Assembly: GCA_963700495.1 (NCBI GenBank)
Contig: CAVOXT010000003.1
Coordinates: 496,001-560,000 of the forward strand
Length of the DNA stretch: 64,000 bases
Source: JACCTU01 sp963700495
Lineage (GTDB): Bacteria > Actinomycetota > Thermoleophilia > Gaiellales > Gaiellaceae
Reading direction: 5' to 3'
In this document: in pieces, positions 36,625 through 43,299 of the stretch
Position numbering within the stretch: position 1 is the first letter of the stretch
Layout: every line of letters begins with the position of its first letter
The notes under the pieces: model-generated
What the model saw: the letters and a program-made list of their open reading frames with translations, nothing else
Databases searched by the model: none
Told to the model about the DNA's origin: nothing
Translations under genes and position numbers: made by a program

Positions 36625-37671
36625 GTGAACGACAACCGTCCCCTCGCGGTGCTCGGGGCGACCGGCTACACCGGGCGGCTTGTGCTCGAGCAGGCTCGCG
36701 CGCTCGGGCTGCCGCTGCGGCTCGTCGGGCGCAGCCGCGAAGCGCTCGAAGCGCTCGCGCTCGATGGCGAGGAGATCCGGGTCGCCGACGCTCGACACGA
36801 GGCGGACCTGATCGACGCCTTCGACGGCGCGTTCGCGGTCGCCTCGATGGCAGGGCCGTTCCTCGAGGTCGGCGCGAAACCGGTCGGCGCCGCCATCACC
36901 GTCGGCGCGCACTACCTCGACACGAGCGGCGAGCAGGCGTTCGCGCGCCTGGTCTACGAAGGGTTCGGCGAGTCGGCCGAGGAACGCGACGTGGTCCTTT
37001 TGACGTCGTTCGGGTTCGACTACGTTCCGGGCGACCTCGCCGCCCGGCTCGCGGCGGAGGGCCTCGACGAGCCGGTGGATGAGATCGTCGTCGCGTACTC
37101 GACCGCGTCGCAGGGAACGTCGAGGGGAACCAGGCGAACCATCGGCCACATCATGGGGCAGCCGATGGTCGCTTGGGACGAGGGGCTCGTGCCGTCGCGC
37201 TTCGGCAAGACGACGCATCGCGTGACGTTCCCGTTCGGCGAACGCACCGTCGTCGAGTGGGGAGGAACCGAGCCGCTCACGGTGCCCCGTCACACACGCG
37301 TGCGGGCAGTGCGGTCCTGCTTCCGCGCTCCGCGTGCCGCGGCGCTCGCAGGGCTCGTCGCACCGCTCGCAGCTCCGTTCGTGCGGCTGACCGGACGAAT
37401 GGGAGGTGCGCCGTCGGAGAGCGCTCGCGAGGCGAATCGCTGGGTGGTCGTTGCGGAGGCGCGCAGCGGCTCGCAGCGCCGGCGCGCAACTCTCACCGGC
37501 CGCGACGTCTACGGACTGACTGCGGTCCTGCTCGCACACGGCGTCCAGGCGCTTCGCTCCGGCGAAGCGCGCGGCGTAGGCGCCCTCGCGCCGGCCGAGG
37601 CGTTCGACGTCCACGCCTTCGCGCCGCGTCTCGCGCCGCTGCTCGAGATCGGCGGCGTCGAAGCGTTCTAA
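36625..37671 (+). CDS. Saccharopine dehydrogenase-like / trans-acting enoyl reductase family protein
   Basis: About 348 residues with an N-terminal Rossmann domain (LAVLGATGYTGRLVLEQARALG) and a C-terminal domain typical of the saccharopine-dehydrogenase-like group. That group in actinobacteria includes trans-acting enoyl reductases of polyketide pathways. Segments such as AGPFLEVGAKPVGAAITVGAHYLDTSGEQ and SFGFDYVPGDLAA match that group. No hydrophobic anchor is obvious. It starts with GTG 36625; an ATG at 36601 would add eight residues and overlap the OsmC start. No polyketide genes are near, so the function is open. Confidence 0.8.
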   Translation: MNDNRPLAVLGATGYTGRLVLEQARALGLPLRLVGRSREALEALALDGEEIRVADARHEADLIDAFDGAFAVASMAGPFLEVGAKPVGAAITVGAHYLDTSGEQAFARLVYEGFGESAEERDVVLLTSFGFDYVPGDLAARLAAEGLDEPVDEIVVAYSTASQGTSRGTRRTIGHIMGQPMVAWDEGLVPSRFGKTTHRVTFPFGERTVVEWGGTEPLTVPRHTRVRAVRSCFRAPRAAALAGLVAPLAAPFVRLTGRMGGAPSESAREANRWVVVAEARSGSQRRRATLTGRDVYGLTAVLLAHGVQALRSGEARGVGALAPAEAFDVHAFAPRLAPLLEIGGVEAF

Positions 37672-37699
37672 CGTCCGATCCGGGGTCTAGCGTGCGGTC

Positions 37700-37894
37700 A
37701 TGAGGCGTCTCAGGCCCCTGACGGAGGCCGAGTGCTACGCCCGCTGCTACGGCGCTAGCGGCGCCGACGAGGTACGGGTCGTGAGGATCGAGCCGCGGAG
37801 ACCGCGCGCAGCGCTTCGCGTCTCGGGTGAGGAGCTCCGTCGCCGGTTCGAGGAGCGCCTCGACGCCCGCGAGCCCGAGGTCGAAGCGGCGTAA
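37700..37894 (+). CDS. Small conserved hypothetical protein (64 aa)
   Basis: A 64-residue, highly charged protein starting MRRLRPLTEAECYARCYG, with two Cys (CYARCYG) and an Arg/Glu-rich second half ending in REPEVEAA. There is no signal peptide or membrane segment. The composition and codon use match the neighbours, so it is probably a real gene. I recall similar small proteins in related high-GC actinobacteria but cannot name the family. It lies 28 bp after the dehydrogenase gene on the same strand and is the last feature before the repeat-rich accessory island. Function unknown. Confidence 0.6.
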   Translation: MRRLRPLTEAECYARCYGASGADEVRVVRIEPRRPRAALRVSGEELRRRFEERLDAREPEVEAA

Positions 37895-37947
37895 CAAGCA
37901 ACCAGAGCGCGATTCCCGATCTGCTCGCGCCGCATCTGCGCGTGCTC

Positions 37948-37972
37948 TTGAGGAGTATTCCTAAGTTTCCAA
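37948..37972 (+). repeat. 25-bp direct repeat, left copy
   Basis: The sequence beginning TTGAGGAGTATTCCTAAG and ending GTTTCCAA recurs at 38827-38851 with only two mismatches. The two copies lie 879 bp apart and bracket the GNAT gene together with an 11-bp inverted repeat. Nothing similar was seen elsewhere in the window. Confidence 0.85.
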
Positions 37973-37988
37973 CCCGGCGGCTGTAGGG

Positions 37989-37999
37989 TTGATGTGAAA
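37989..37999. repeat. 11-bp inverted repeat, left arm (TTGATGTGAAA)
   Basis: TTGATGTGAAA at 37989-37999 has a perfect inverted copy TTTCACATCAA at 38774-38784, enclosing the GNAT gene and about 785 bp. A stem-loop (CGCCTGCTG at 38017-38025 with CAGCAGGCG at 38039-38047) lies just inside the left arm. The arrangement suggests a small mobile or inserted segment, but no transposase is present. Confidence 0.7.
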
Positions 38000-38114
38000 T
38001 TTGCGCCGTCTCGTGGCGCCTGCTGGCCGTCCCACGCTCAGCAGGCGGTAGCGCCCTGATGCGGGCCAATGAGTTCGGGAATATCACCAGAACGCATCGG
38101 GCCATACTGCGAGC

Positions 38115-38666
38115 GTGCATGGACGCTACGCGGGCGAATCGGCGGGGCCGGCACGCGGTCGAATCGTTCTCCGAACAGCGCGTCTGATCCTGATCCCGCT
38201 GAGACGACTCGACGAGGCCGAGCACGCACGAGCGTCGAAGAACCCCGCCGACGCATTGCGCGACACTCGCGCCGCCGAGCTGCAGTGGCGAGAGCACGGC
38301 TTCGGCCCCTGGGCGATCCGGGACAGACGGGACGAGAGCTTCCTCGGCGGCGCCGAGCTGCGCCTTGCCGGTCATGGCATCGAGGGAATCGCACCCGACG
38401 AGGTCGAGGCGGGCTGGTGGGTGACCGAGGAGCGGCGGAGGGAAGGCATCGCGACCGAGGCGATGGAAGCAGCCATCGATGACCTCTGGGGCCGTACCGA
38501 TGTCGAGATCATCACGGCCTACATCGAGGAGGGAGCGAACGAACCATCTCGTCGCCTTGCCGCCAACCTCGGATTCGCGGCGCGGGGCCCAGGCCTCGGG
38601 CGCTCGGGCGAGCCGATGACGGTGTACGAGGTTCGCCGAGACGATTGGCTCCGACGAGGACTCTGA
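38115..38666 (+). CDS. GNAT-family N-acetyltransferase
   Basis: A 183-residue acetyltransferase of the RimJ/RimL-like GNAT group. RTARLILIPLRRLDEAEHA at the N-terminus is the usual first strand. EVEAGWWVTEERRREGIATEAM contains the acetyl-CoA pyrophosphate loop (RRREGIA), and ITAYIEEGANEPSRRLAANLGFA gives the final helix. The acceptor substrate is unknown. The gene is bracketed by an 11-bp inverted repeat and 25-bp direct repeats, and its surroundings are less GC-rich than the rest of the window, so it may be acquired. Confidence 0.82.
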   Translation: MHGRYAGESAGPARGRIVLRTARLILIPLRRLDEAEHARASKNPADALRDTRAAELQWREHGFGPWAIRDRRDESFLGGAELRLAGHGIEGIAPDEVEAGWWVTEERRREGIATEAMEAAIDDLWGRTDVEIITAYIEEGANEPSRRLAANLGFAARGPGLGRSGEPMTVYEVRRDDWLRRGL

Positions 38667-38773
38667 AGCCAACGGGGCGAGAGTGGCCTGGGCGAGCGTG
38701 TTCCCACGTAACGCGACTGTTCTGCCCTATTGATCCTTGCTAAGTAGCTGGTAGAGGCCAGAACGCGCGGGAG

Positions 38774-38784
38774 TTTCACATCAA
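38774..38784. repeat. 11-bp inverted repeat, right arm (TTTCACATCAA)
   Basis: Perfect reverse complement of the left arm at 37989-37999. It lies about 43 bp before the right copy of the 25-bp direct repeat. Confidence 0.7.
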
Positions 38785-38826
38785 GCCTCTGCGGTCAGGC
38801 GCGGCGAGGTCGGGCTCTCGGTGCCA

Positions 38827-38851
38827 TTGAGGAGTATTCATATGTTTCCAA
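38827..38851 (+). repeat. 25-bp direct repeat, right copy
   Basis: Second copy of the repeat at 37948-37972, differing at two positions (ATTCATATG against ATTCCTAAG). It ends 35 bp before the ATG of the HNH gene. Confidence 0.85.
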
Positions 38852-38886
38852 GACGCCTGCCACCCTCGACGACTGAGAGCCGGAGC

Positions 38887-39355
38887 ATGAACGACGAAGA
38901 CCAGGTCCCTCACGCGGGAACTCCAGCGGCACCGGCGGACGCAGGAGAGACGGCGATCGAGAAGTTCGAGGCATTGCGCGTCCGTGGAATCCTCCGGCAG
39001 CTCGCCAGGGACGAGCAGATCGTGGACGTGCGTTGCGAGATGCCGCAGTGCTACTGCTCCCGGGGCCGCGGGTACTTCGATCCGAGAGGGTCGTACTCCG
39101 ATTGGATGCCGACGCCCGACCACTATCCGATGCTCAAGATGCACGGAGGTCAGCTCACCCGCGACAACGTCCGGCTCGCGCATCTGCGCTGCAACCCAAC
39201 GTGACTTCGAATGGCGGGAGAGGATCAACGCGATGCTCGCAAAGCGGATGTCGCTCCAAAAGATCGCCGACGAGCTGAACCGGACGAAGGTCCCGACGAT
39301 TCACGGCACGAACCGGTGGACAGCCGCGTCGGTTAGGAAGGCATTCGTGTCCTAG
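38887..39355 (+). CDS. HNH-endonuclease-like protein with recombinase-like C-terminus, one frameshift
   Basis: The first 104 residues hold a Cys-rich zinc segment CEMPQCYCSRGRGYF and an HNH-like core DHYPMLKMHGGQLTRDNVRL followed by AHLRCN. An extra C at about 39199 shifts the frame. The corrected protein continues QRDFEWRERINAMLAKRMSL and ends in a helix resembling the Recombinase domain of serine integrases (IADELNRTKVPTIHGTNRWT, then ASVRKAF), stopping at TAG 39353-39355. Corrected length is about 156 residues. The HNH fold is inferred from the DH...H...N spacing. It may be a remnant of a mobile element or a stand-alone nuclease. Confidence 0.6.
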
Positions 39356-39371
39356 GGACCGGACGGTCCCA

Positions 39372-39836
39372 TTCTGCGGGATCAACCCCGGCCGAGTCTC
39401 CGCAGCCGCTGCGGCGCACTTCGCCAACCCGCGCAACGACTTCTGGCGGCTGCTGCATGCGACGCGGCTGACGCCCAGGCTCCTGACGCCGGCAGAGCAG
39501 TGGGAAGCTCTCGAGTACGGCATCGGGATCACGAACGCCGCCTTGCGAACGACGCCGGGCTCGTCCGATCTCCGCCGGGCCGACTTCGCCGGCAGCCTGG
39601 AGCGGCTCGAGGGCTACGCAGCCGAGCTCGAACCGCGGTGGATCGCCTTCGTCGGCAAGGAGGCCTACCGCGGCGTCTTCAAAGAGCGCCCGGAGCTCGG
39701 CGTCCAGGAGCGAACGCTCGGAACAACGCAACTGTTCGTCCTCCCGTCCACGTCGCCGGCCAACGCCGCCGTCCCGTGGCAGGAGCGGCTGCGCTTGTTC
39801 CAGGATCTCGCCGAGCGCGCCGGCGCCAGGAAATAG
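39372..39836 (+). pseudogene. mug: Mismatch-specific (G:T/U) DNA glycosylase, 5'-truncated
   Basis: The reading frame from 39372 begins directly at FCGINPGRVSAAAAAHFANP, the catalytic and substrate-binding start of the Mug/TDG family, with NPRNDFWRLLHATRLTPRLL following. Further on, YGIGITNAALRTTPGSSDL and LFVLPSTSPANAAVPWQERL are conserved. The family normally has about 15-20 residues before FCGINPG, including the start codon. Here the frame upstream runs into the preceding gene with no ATG, GTG or TTG. The gene is thus truncated exactly next to the HNH gene stop, as if an insertion displaced its 5' end. An inactive remnant is likely. Confidence 0.72.
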
Positions 39837-39984
39837 GGTGTCACTTGCCTGGCATTGCCCGCGTGACCCTCGAGGGCGACTCGTTCTTCGTCGGAGTCAC
39901 CGCGCCGGGTGTGAGACGCGTCGCCTTCAAGAACGAGACGGACGCGGAGACGGCGTTGCATTCTCGAGGTAACCCGCGAGAGCG

Positions 39985-40007
39985 CCAAGTAACAGTCTGT
40001 TACTTGG
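39985..40007. repeat. 23-bp near-perfect palindrome
   Basis: CCAAGTAACAG and CTGTTACTTGG are perfect complements separated by one T. The arm length of 11 bp with a one-base centre suits a dimeric protein-binding site better than a transcription terminator. It lies in a gene-free stretch (39837-40134). Confidence 0.75.
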
Positions 40008-40042
40008 GAACGTTCGCGTTGCCCCAACCGGTGGCCGCCGGA

Positions 40043-40059
40043 GGCGGGCTTTGCCCGCC
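40043..40059. terminator. GC-rich hairpin in the gene-free stretch before nadE
   Basis: GGCGGGC TTT GCCCGCC forms a 7-bp stem with a 3-base loop. It lacks a T tract. It may help end transcription from either side, or be structural. Confidence 0.4.
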
Positions 40060-40106
40060 GGGAGGCGAACTGCGAGTGAGGGTCAGCCGCGAAGAAGGAG
40101 GGGGCA

Positions 40107-40133
40107 CACGGGGGAACCATGGGTTCCCCCGTG
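40107..40133 (-). terminator. Strong hairpin just after the nadE stop
   Basis: CACGGGGGAACC and GGTTCCCCCGTG form a perfect 12-bp stem with loop ATG, directly next to the nadE stop at 40135. It is the most stable hairpin of this gap and probably terminates nadE transcription; no clear T tract follows. Confidence 0.6.
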
Positions 40134-40134
40134 C

Positions 40135-41856
40135 TCAATCGCGCCAGCGGTTCGTGATCGGCGTTCGGCGATCGCGGCCGAACGCTTTTGGCCGAAGCTT
40201 CACGCCGGGCGGAGCCTGGCGGCGCTTGTACTCCGCGCGGTCGATCAGCGCGATCGCCCGCTCCACGACGTCCTTGTCGAAGCCGTCGGCGGACAGCTCC
40301 TCGCGCGAGCGGTCGAGCTCCACGTAGGCCTCGAGCACCTTGTCGAGCTTCGGGTAGGGCGGCAGGGAGTCCTCGTCGAGCTGGTCCGCGCGGAGCTCGG
40401 CGCTCGGCGCGCGCTCGATGATCGACGACGGGATCAGCTCGCGGCCGGCGCGCTCGTTCAGATGCCCGGCGAGCAGGAAGACGTCGGTCTTGTAGACGTC
40501 CTTGATCAGCGCGAAGCCGCCTGCCATGTCCCCGTAGAGCGTCGCGTACCCCACCGACAGCTCCGACTTGTTGCCGGTCGCGAGCAGCAGCCAGCCGAAC
40601 TTGTTCGAGAGCGCCATCAGCAGCACGCCGCGGATGCGCGCCTGCAGGTTCTCCTCCGTGAGATCCGGCTCACGGCCCGCGAACACGGGTGCGAGAACGG
40701 CCTCGAGCCCCGAATAGATCGAGTCGATCGGCAGCTCGAGGTAGTGCGCTGCGAGGTTCTCGGCCACGAGACGGGCATCGCGTCGCGTCTCGTCCGACGA
40801 GTAGCGCGAGGGCATCGAGACGCAGTGGACGCGTTCGGGGCCGAGCGCCTCAGCGGCGAGCGTCGCCACGAGCGCAGAGTCGATTCCCCCCGAGACGCCG
40901 ACCACGACTTCGCTGAAGCCGTTCTTGCCGACGTAGTCGCTCAGCCCGAGCTCGAGCGCGAGCCGCATCTGCTCGAGCGGTTCGACCATCGGCGCGATCT
41001 CGCCTGCAATGTGCCGGCCGTTCGCCTGCTCCTTCGGCGCCCCGACGTGCACGACCGAGACCGGGGGCGCCTCGCCGCGCTCCTGCTCGAGCGCACGCCG
41101 GCGCACGTCACGCAGACGCCGGGCGATCACCGCTTCGGGCTCGATGTCGACGACGAGGAGCGACTCCTCGAAGCCGGGCGCGCGGGCGAGTACCTCGCCC
41201 TCGTCGTCGAGGACGACCGAGTGACCGTCGAAGATCAGCTCGTCCTGTCCCCCGACGGCGTTGCAGAGCGCGACGAAGCAGGAGCTGTCGCGCGCGCGTG
41301 TCACGAGCATCTCCTCTCGCTCGCGGTCCTTCTCGAGGTGGAAGGGCGAGGCGGAGATGTTCACGATCAGCTGCGCGCCGGCGAGCGCGAGGTCGGTAGC
41401 CGGCGGCCCCGGCTGCCAGAGGTCCTCGCAGACCGTGACGCCGACCAGCGTCTTCCCGTGCTCGAGCAGGATCAGGTCGCGGCCCGGCGCGAAGTAGCGC
41501 GCCTCGTCGAAGACGCCGTAGTTGGGGAGAAAGCGCTTGCGGTAGACCGCCTTCACCTCGCCGCCCACGCAGACCGCGCAGGCGTTGTAGAGGTCGCGGT
41601 CGAAGAGCGGCGCTCCCGTGAGGACGACGATTCCCCGCGCCTCGTGCGCGAGCAGCTCGAGCGCCTCCTCGGCGGCGCGGATGAACCCGGGCCGAAGCAG
41701 CAGGTCCTCGGGCGGGTAGCCGGTCACCGCCAGCTCGGGGAAGAGGAGCAGCTCCACGCCGAGCCGCTTCGCCTCGGCGATGCGTTCCGTCATCAGCTCC
41801 CGGTTCCCGTCGAGGTCCCCGACGGTCGTGTTGATCTGGGCGAGCCCGAGTCTCAC
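40135..41856 (-). CDS. nadE: Glutamine-dependent NAD+ synthetase
   Basis: A 573-residue two-domain enzyme that completes NAD biosynthesis from deamido-NAD using glutamine. The N-terminal nitrilase/glutaminase domain shows LLLFPELAVTGYPPEDL with the catalytic Glu, YRKRFLPNYGVFDE with the Lys, and VTVCEDLWQPG with the Cys. The C-terminal synthetase domain has the PP-loop VVGVSGGIDSALVA (about residue 310) and ATGNKSELSVGYATLYGDMAGG. It starts with ATG 41856. Upstream and divergent lies a hypothetical thioesterase-like gene. Another gene of NAD metabolism, an NMN adenylyltransferase-like one, is at 53.4 kb. Confidence 0.96.
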   Translation of the reverse strand: MRLGLAQINTTVGDLDGNRELMTERIAEAKRLGVELLLFPELAVTGYPPEDLLLRPGFIRAAEEALELLAHEARGIVVLTGAPLFDRDLYNACAVCVGGEVKAVYRKRFLPNYGVFDEARYFAPGRDLILLEHGKTLVGVTVCEDLWQPGPPATDLALAGAQLIVNISASPFHLEKDREREEMLVTRARDSSCFVALCNAVGGQDELIFDGHSVVLDDEGEVLARAPGFEESLLVVDIEPEAVIARRLRDVRRRALEQERGEAPPVSVVHVGAPKEQANGRHIAGEIAPMVEPLEQMRLALELGLSDYVGKNGFSEVVVGVSGGIDSALVATLAAEALGPERVHCVSMPSRYSSDETRRDARLVAENLAAHYLELPIDSIYSGLEAVLAPVFAGREPDLTEENLQARIRGVLLMALSNKFGWLLLATGNKSELSVGYATLYGDMAGGFALIKDVYKTDVFLLAGHLNERAGRELIPSSIIERAPSAELRADQLDEDSLPPYPKLDKVLEAYVELDRSREELSADGFDKDVVERAIALIDRAEYKRRQAPPGVKLRPKAFGRDRRTPITNRWRD

Positions 41857-41895
41857 AGGTTTGCGCCTCTCAGTCGAAAACTTAGTCTACCTGCG

Positions 41896-42549
41896 GTGGA
41901 GATTGTGATCGATCCGCGTTTCAACGGACCCCCCGGGTCCGCGAACGGGGGCTACACGTGTGGCCTGCTTGCCGAGCTCGTCGGCGAGCCTGCGGAGATC
42001 ACGCTCCGCTCGCCGCCTCCCCTCGGCCGCCCGCTTCGCTTCGACGGCGGACAGCTCTGGGACGGCGAGACGCTCGTGGCGGAGGCGCAGCGGACCGAGC
42101 TCGACGTCGAGCCGCCGGAACCGGTCTCGTACCGCGAGGCGGAGCTCGCCTCGACCCGCTACCCCGGCTTCGACCAGCACGACTACCCAACCTGTTACGT
42201 GTGCGGCCCCGCGCGCGACGACGGGCTGGGGTTGTTCACAGGTTCGGTCGACGACCGCGACGTCTCGGCGGCACCCTGGGTCGCCCCCCGCGACGTTTCG
42301 CGCGTGCTCAGCTGGGCCGCACTCGACTGCCCGGGCGCGATCGGCGTCGGCTGGGACGGGCGCGGGAACTGGCTGCTCGGCCGGATGGCCGGCGAGGTGC
42401 TCGAGGTGCCTGCGCCCGGCGACCGCTGCGTCGTCGTCGCATGGGCGATCGCCCGTGACGGTCGCAAGGGCTTCGCGGGAACGGCGATCTACCGTGGCGA
42501 CGAGCTGCTCGCCCGCGCCAGGCAGACCTGGATCGCCTTAGCGCCGTAG
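41896..42549 (+). CDS. Hypothetical hotdog-fold-like (thioesterase-superfamily) protein
   Basis: About 217 residues starting at GTG 41896 (VEIVIDPRFNGPPGSANGGY). FNGPPGSANGGYTCGLLAE resembles the start of acyl-CoA thioesterase-like proteins, and the second half GRGNWLLGRMAGEVLEV with APGDRCVVVAWAIARDGRK looks like a second hotdog. A Cys pair TCYVCGPARDDGLG (about residues 98-101) occurs in the middle and could bind a metal or form a disulfide. No catalytic motif is secure. It is divergent from nadE (39-bp gap) and overlaps the 3' end of the SDR gene by 12 bp. Function unknown. Confidence 0.65.
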   Translation: MEIVIDPRFNGPPGSANGGYTCGLLAELVGEPAEITLRSPPPLGRPLRFDGGQLWDGETLVAEAQRTELDVEPPEPVSYREAELASTRYPGFDQHDYPTCYVCGPARDDGLGLFTGSVDDRDVSAAPWVAPRDVSRVLSWAALDCPGAIGVGWDGRGNWLLGRMAGEVLEVPAPGDRCVVVAWAIARDGRKGFAGTAIYRGDELLARARQTWIALAP

Positions 42550-43299
42550 CCGGATCGCGTTCAGGTCGCCCGCGAGGATCTCGTCGATCCGCCCCTCGAG
42601 CTGCTCGGGCGGGTCGTGCTCGGCGTGCAGGTAGCGGCCGCTCAGACGGTCGAAACGACCCGACGCGAGCGCGCGCACGAGGCGCGGTGCGCACTCGGGC
42701 GGCGTCCAGGGCGCGTCGTCGGGGAACCAGTCCCCTGTCAGCTCCGTCTTGACGAGGCCCGGGCTGATCGGGAAGACGGGGATCCTCCCCTCGAGCTGGC
42801 CCGCGAGCGTCTCGCCGAAGCGCACCGCGGCTGCCTTGCTCGCGCAGTAGGCCGTCTGCTTCGAGCCGGGGAGGTAGGCGGCGCCGCTGCCGGTGATCAC
42901 GATGCGCCCGCGGCCACGCTCGAGCATGCCCGGGATCACCGCGCGGGTGGAGAGGTAGACGCCGAGCAGGTTCACCTCCTGGACGTGCCACCAGTCCTCG
43001 ACCGGCACGTCCCAGGCGCTCTCCTCGCGCAGGGCGATCCCGGCGTTCGCGACGAGCAGGTCGATCGGGCCGAGCTCACGCTCGGTCTCCGCCACCATCC
43101 GCTCGACGTCTGCCTGCTTTGACACGTCGCCGGCAACCGCGAGCCCGGCGATCTCCTGCGCGATCTCCTCCACCTGCGCGCTCGTGCGCGCCGAGACCGA
43201 GACGCGCATCCCGGCGGCCGCGAGCTCCCTCGCGATGTTCGCGCCGATCCCGCGGCCGCCCCCGGTGACGAGAGCCACGCCCTCGAGCTCAGACGGCAC
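42538..43299 (-). CDS. Short-chain dehydrogenase/reductase (SDR)
   Basis: A 253-residue NAD(P)-dependent oxidoreductase. The dinucleotide loop is TGGGRGIGANIARELAAAG, the NAG motif is LLVANAGIALREES, the catalytic Ser lies in IVITGSGAAYLPG and the catalytic Tyr and Lys in AYCASKAAAV (YxxxK). It starts with GTG 43299, overlapping the 3' end of the acyl-CoA synthetase gene by 11 bp, so the two are cotranscribed. SDR enzymes act on many alcohols and ketones. Association with an acyl-CoA ligase suggests acyl or carboxylic acid metabolism. Confidence 0.9.
   Translation of the reverse strand: MPSELEGVALVTGGGRGIGANIARELAAAGMRVSVSARTSAQVEEIAQEIAGLAVAGDVSKQADVERMVAETERELGPIDLLVANAGIALREESAWDVPVEDWWHVQEVNLLGVYLSTRAVIPGMLERGRGRIVITGSGAAYLPGSKQTAYCASKAAAVRFGETLAGQLEGRIPVFPISPGLVKTELTGDWFPDDAPWTPPECAPRLVRALASGRFDRLSGRYLHAEHDPPEQLEGRIDEILAGDLNAIRLRR

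Noticed and set aside
37965..38050. Integron attC site
   Set aside because: A CAACCC/GGGTTG pair and a 9-bp stem occur, but the conserved GTTRRRY and RYYYAAC core boxes in the required order are not present and no integrase is nearby.
38776..39228. Minus-strand gene of about 150 aa opposite the HNH gene
   Set aside because: No recognisable motifs, and the plus strand has a Cys/His pattern conserved across the frameshift; the minus frame is a shadow.
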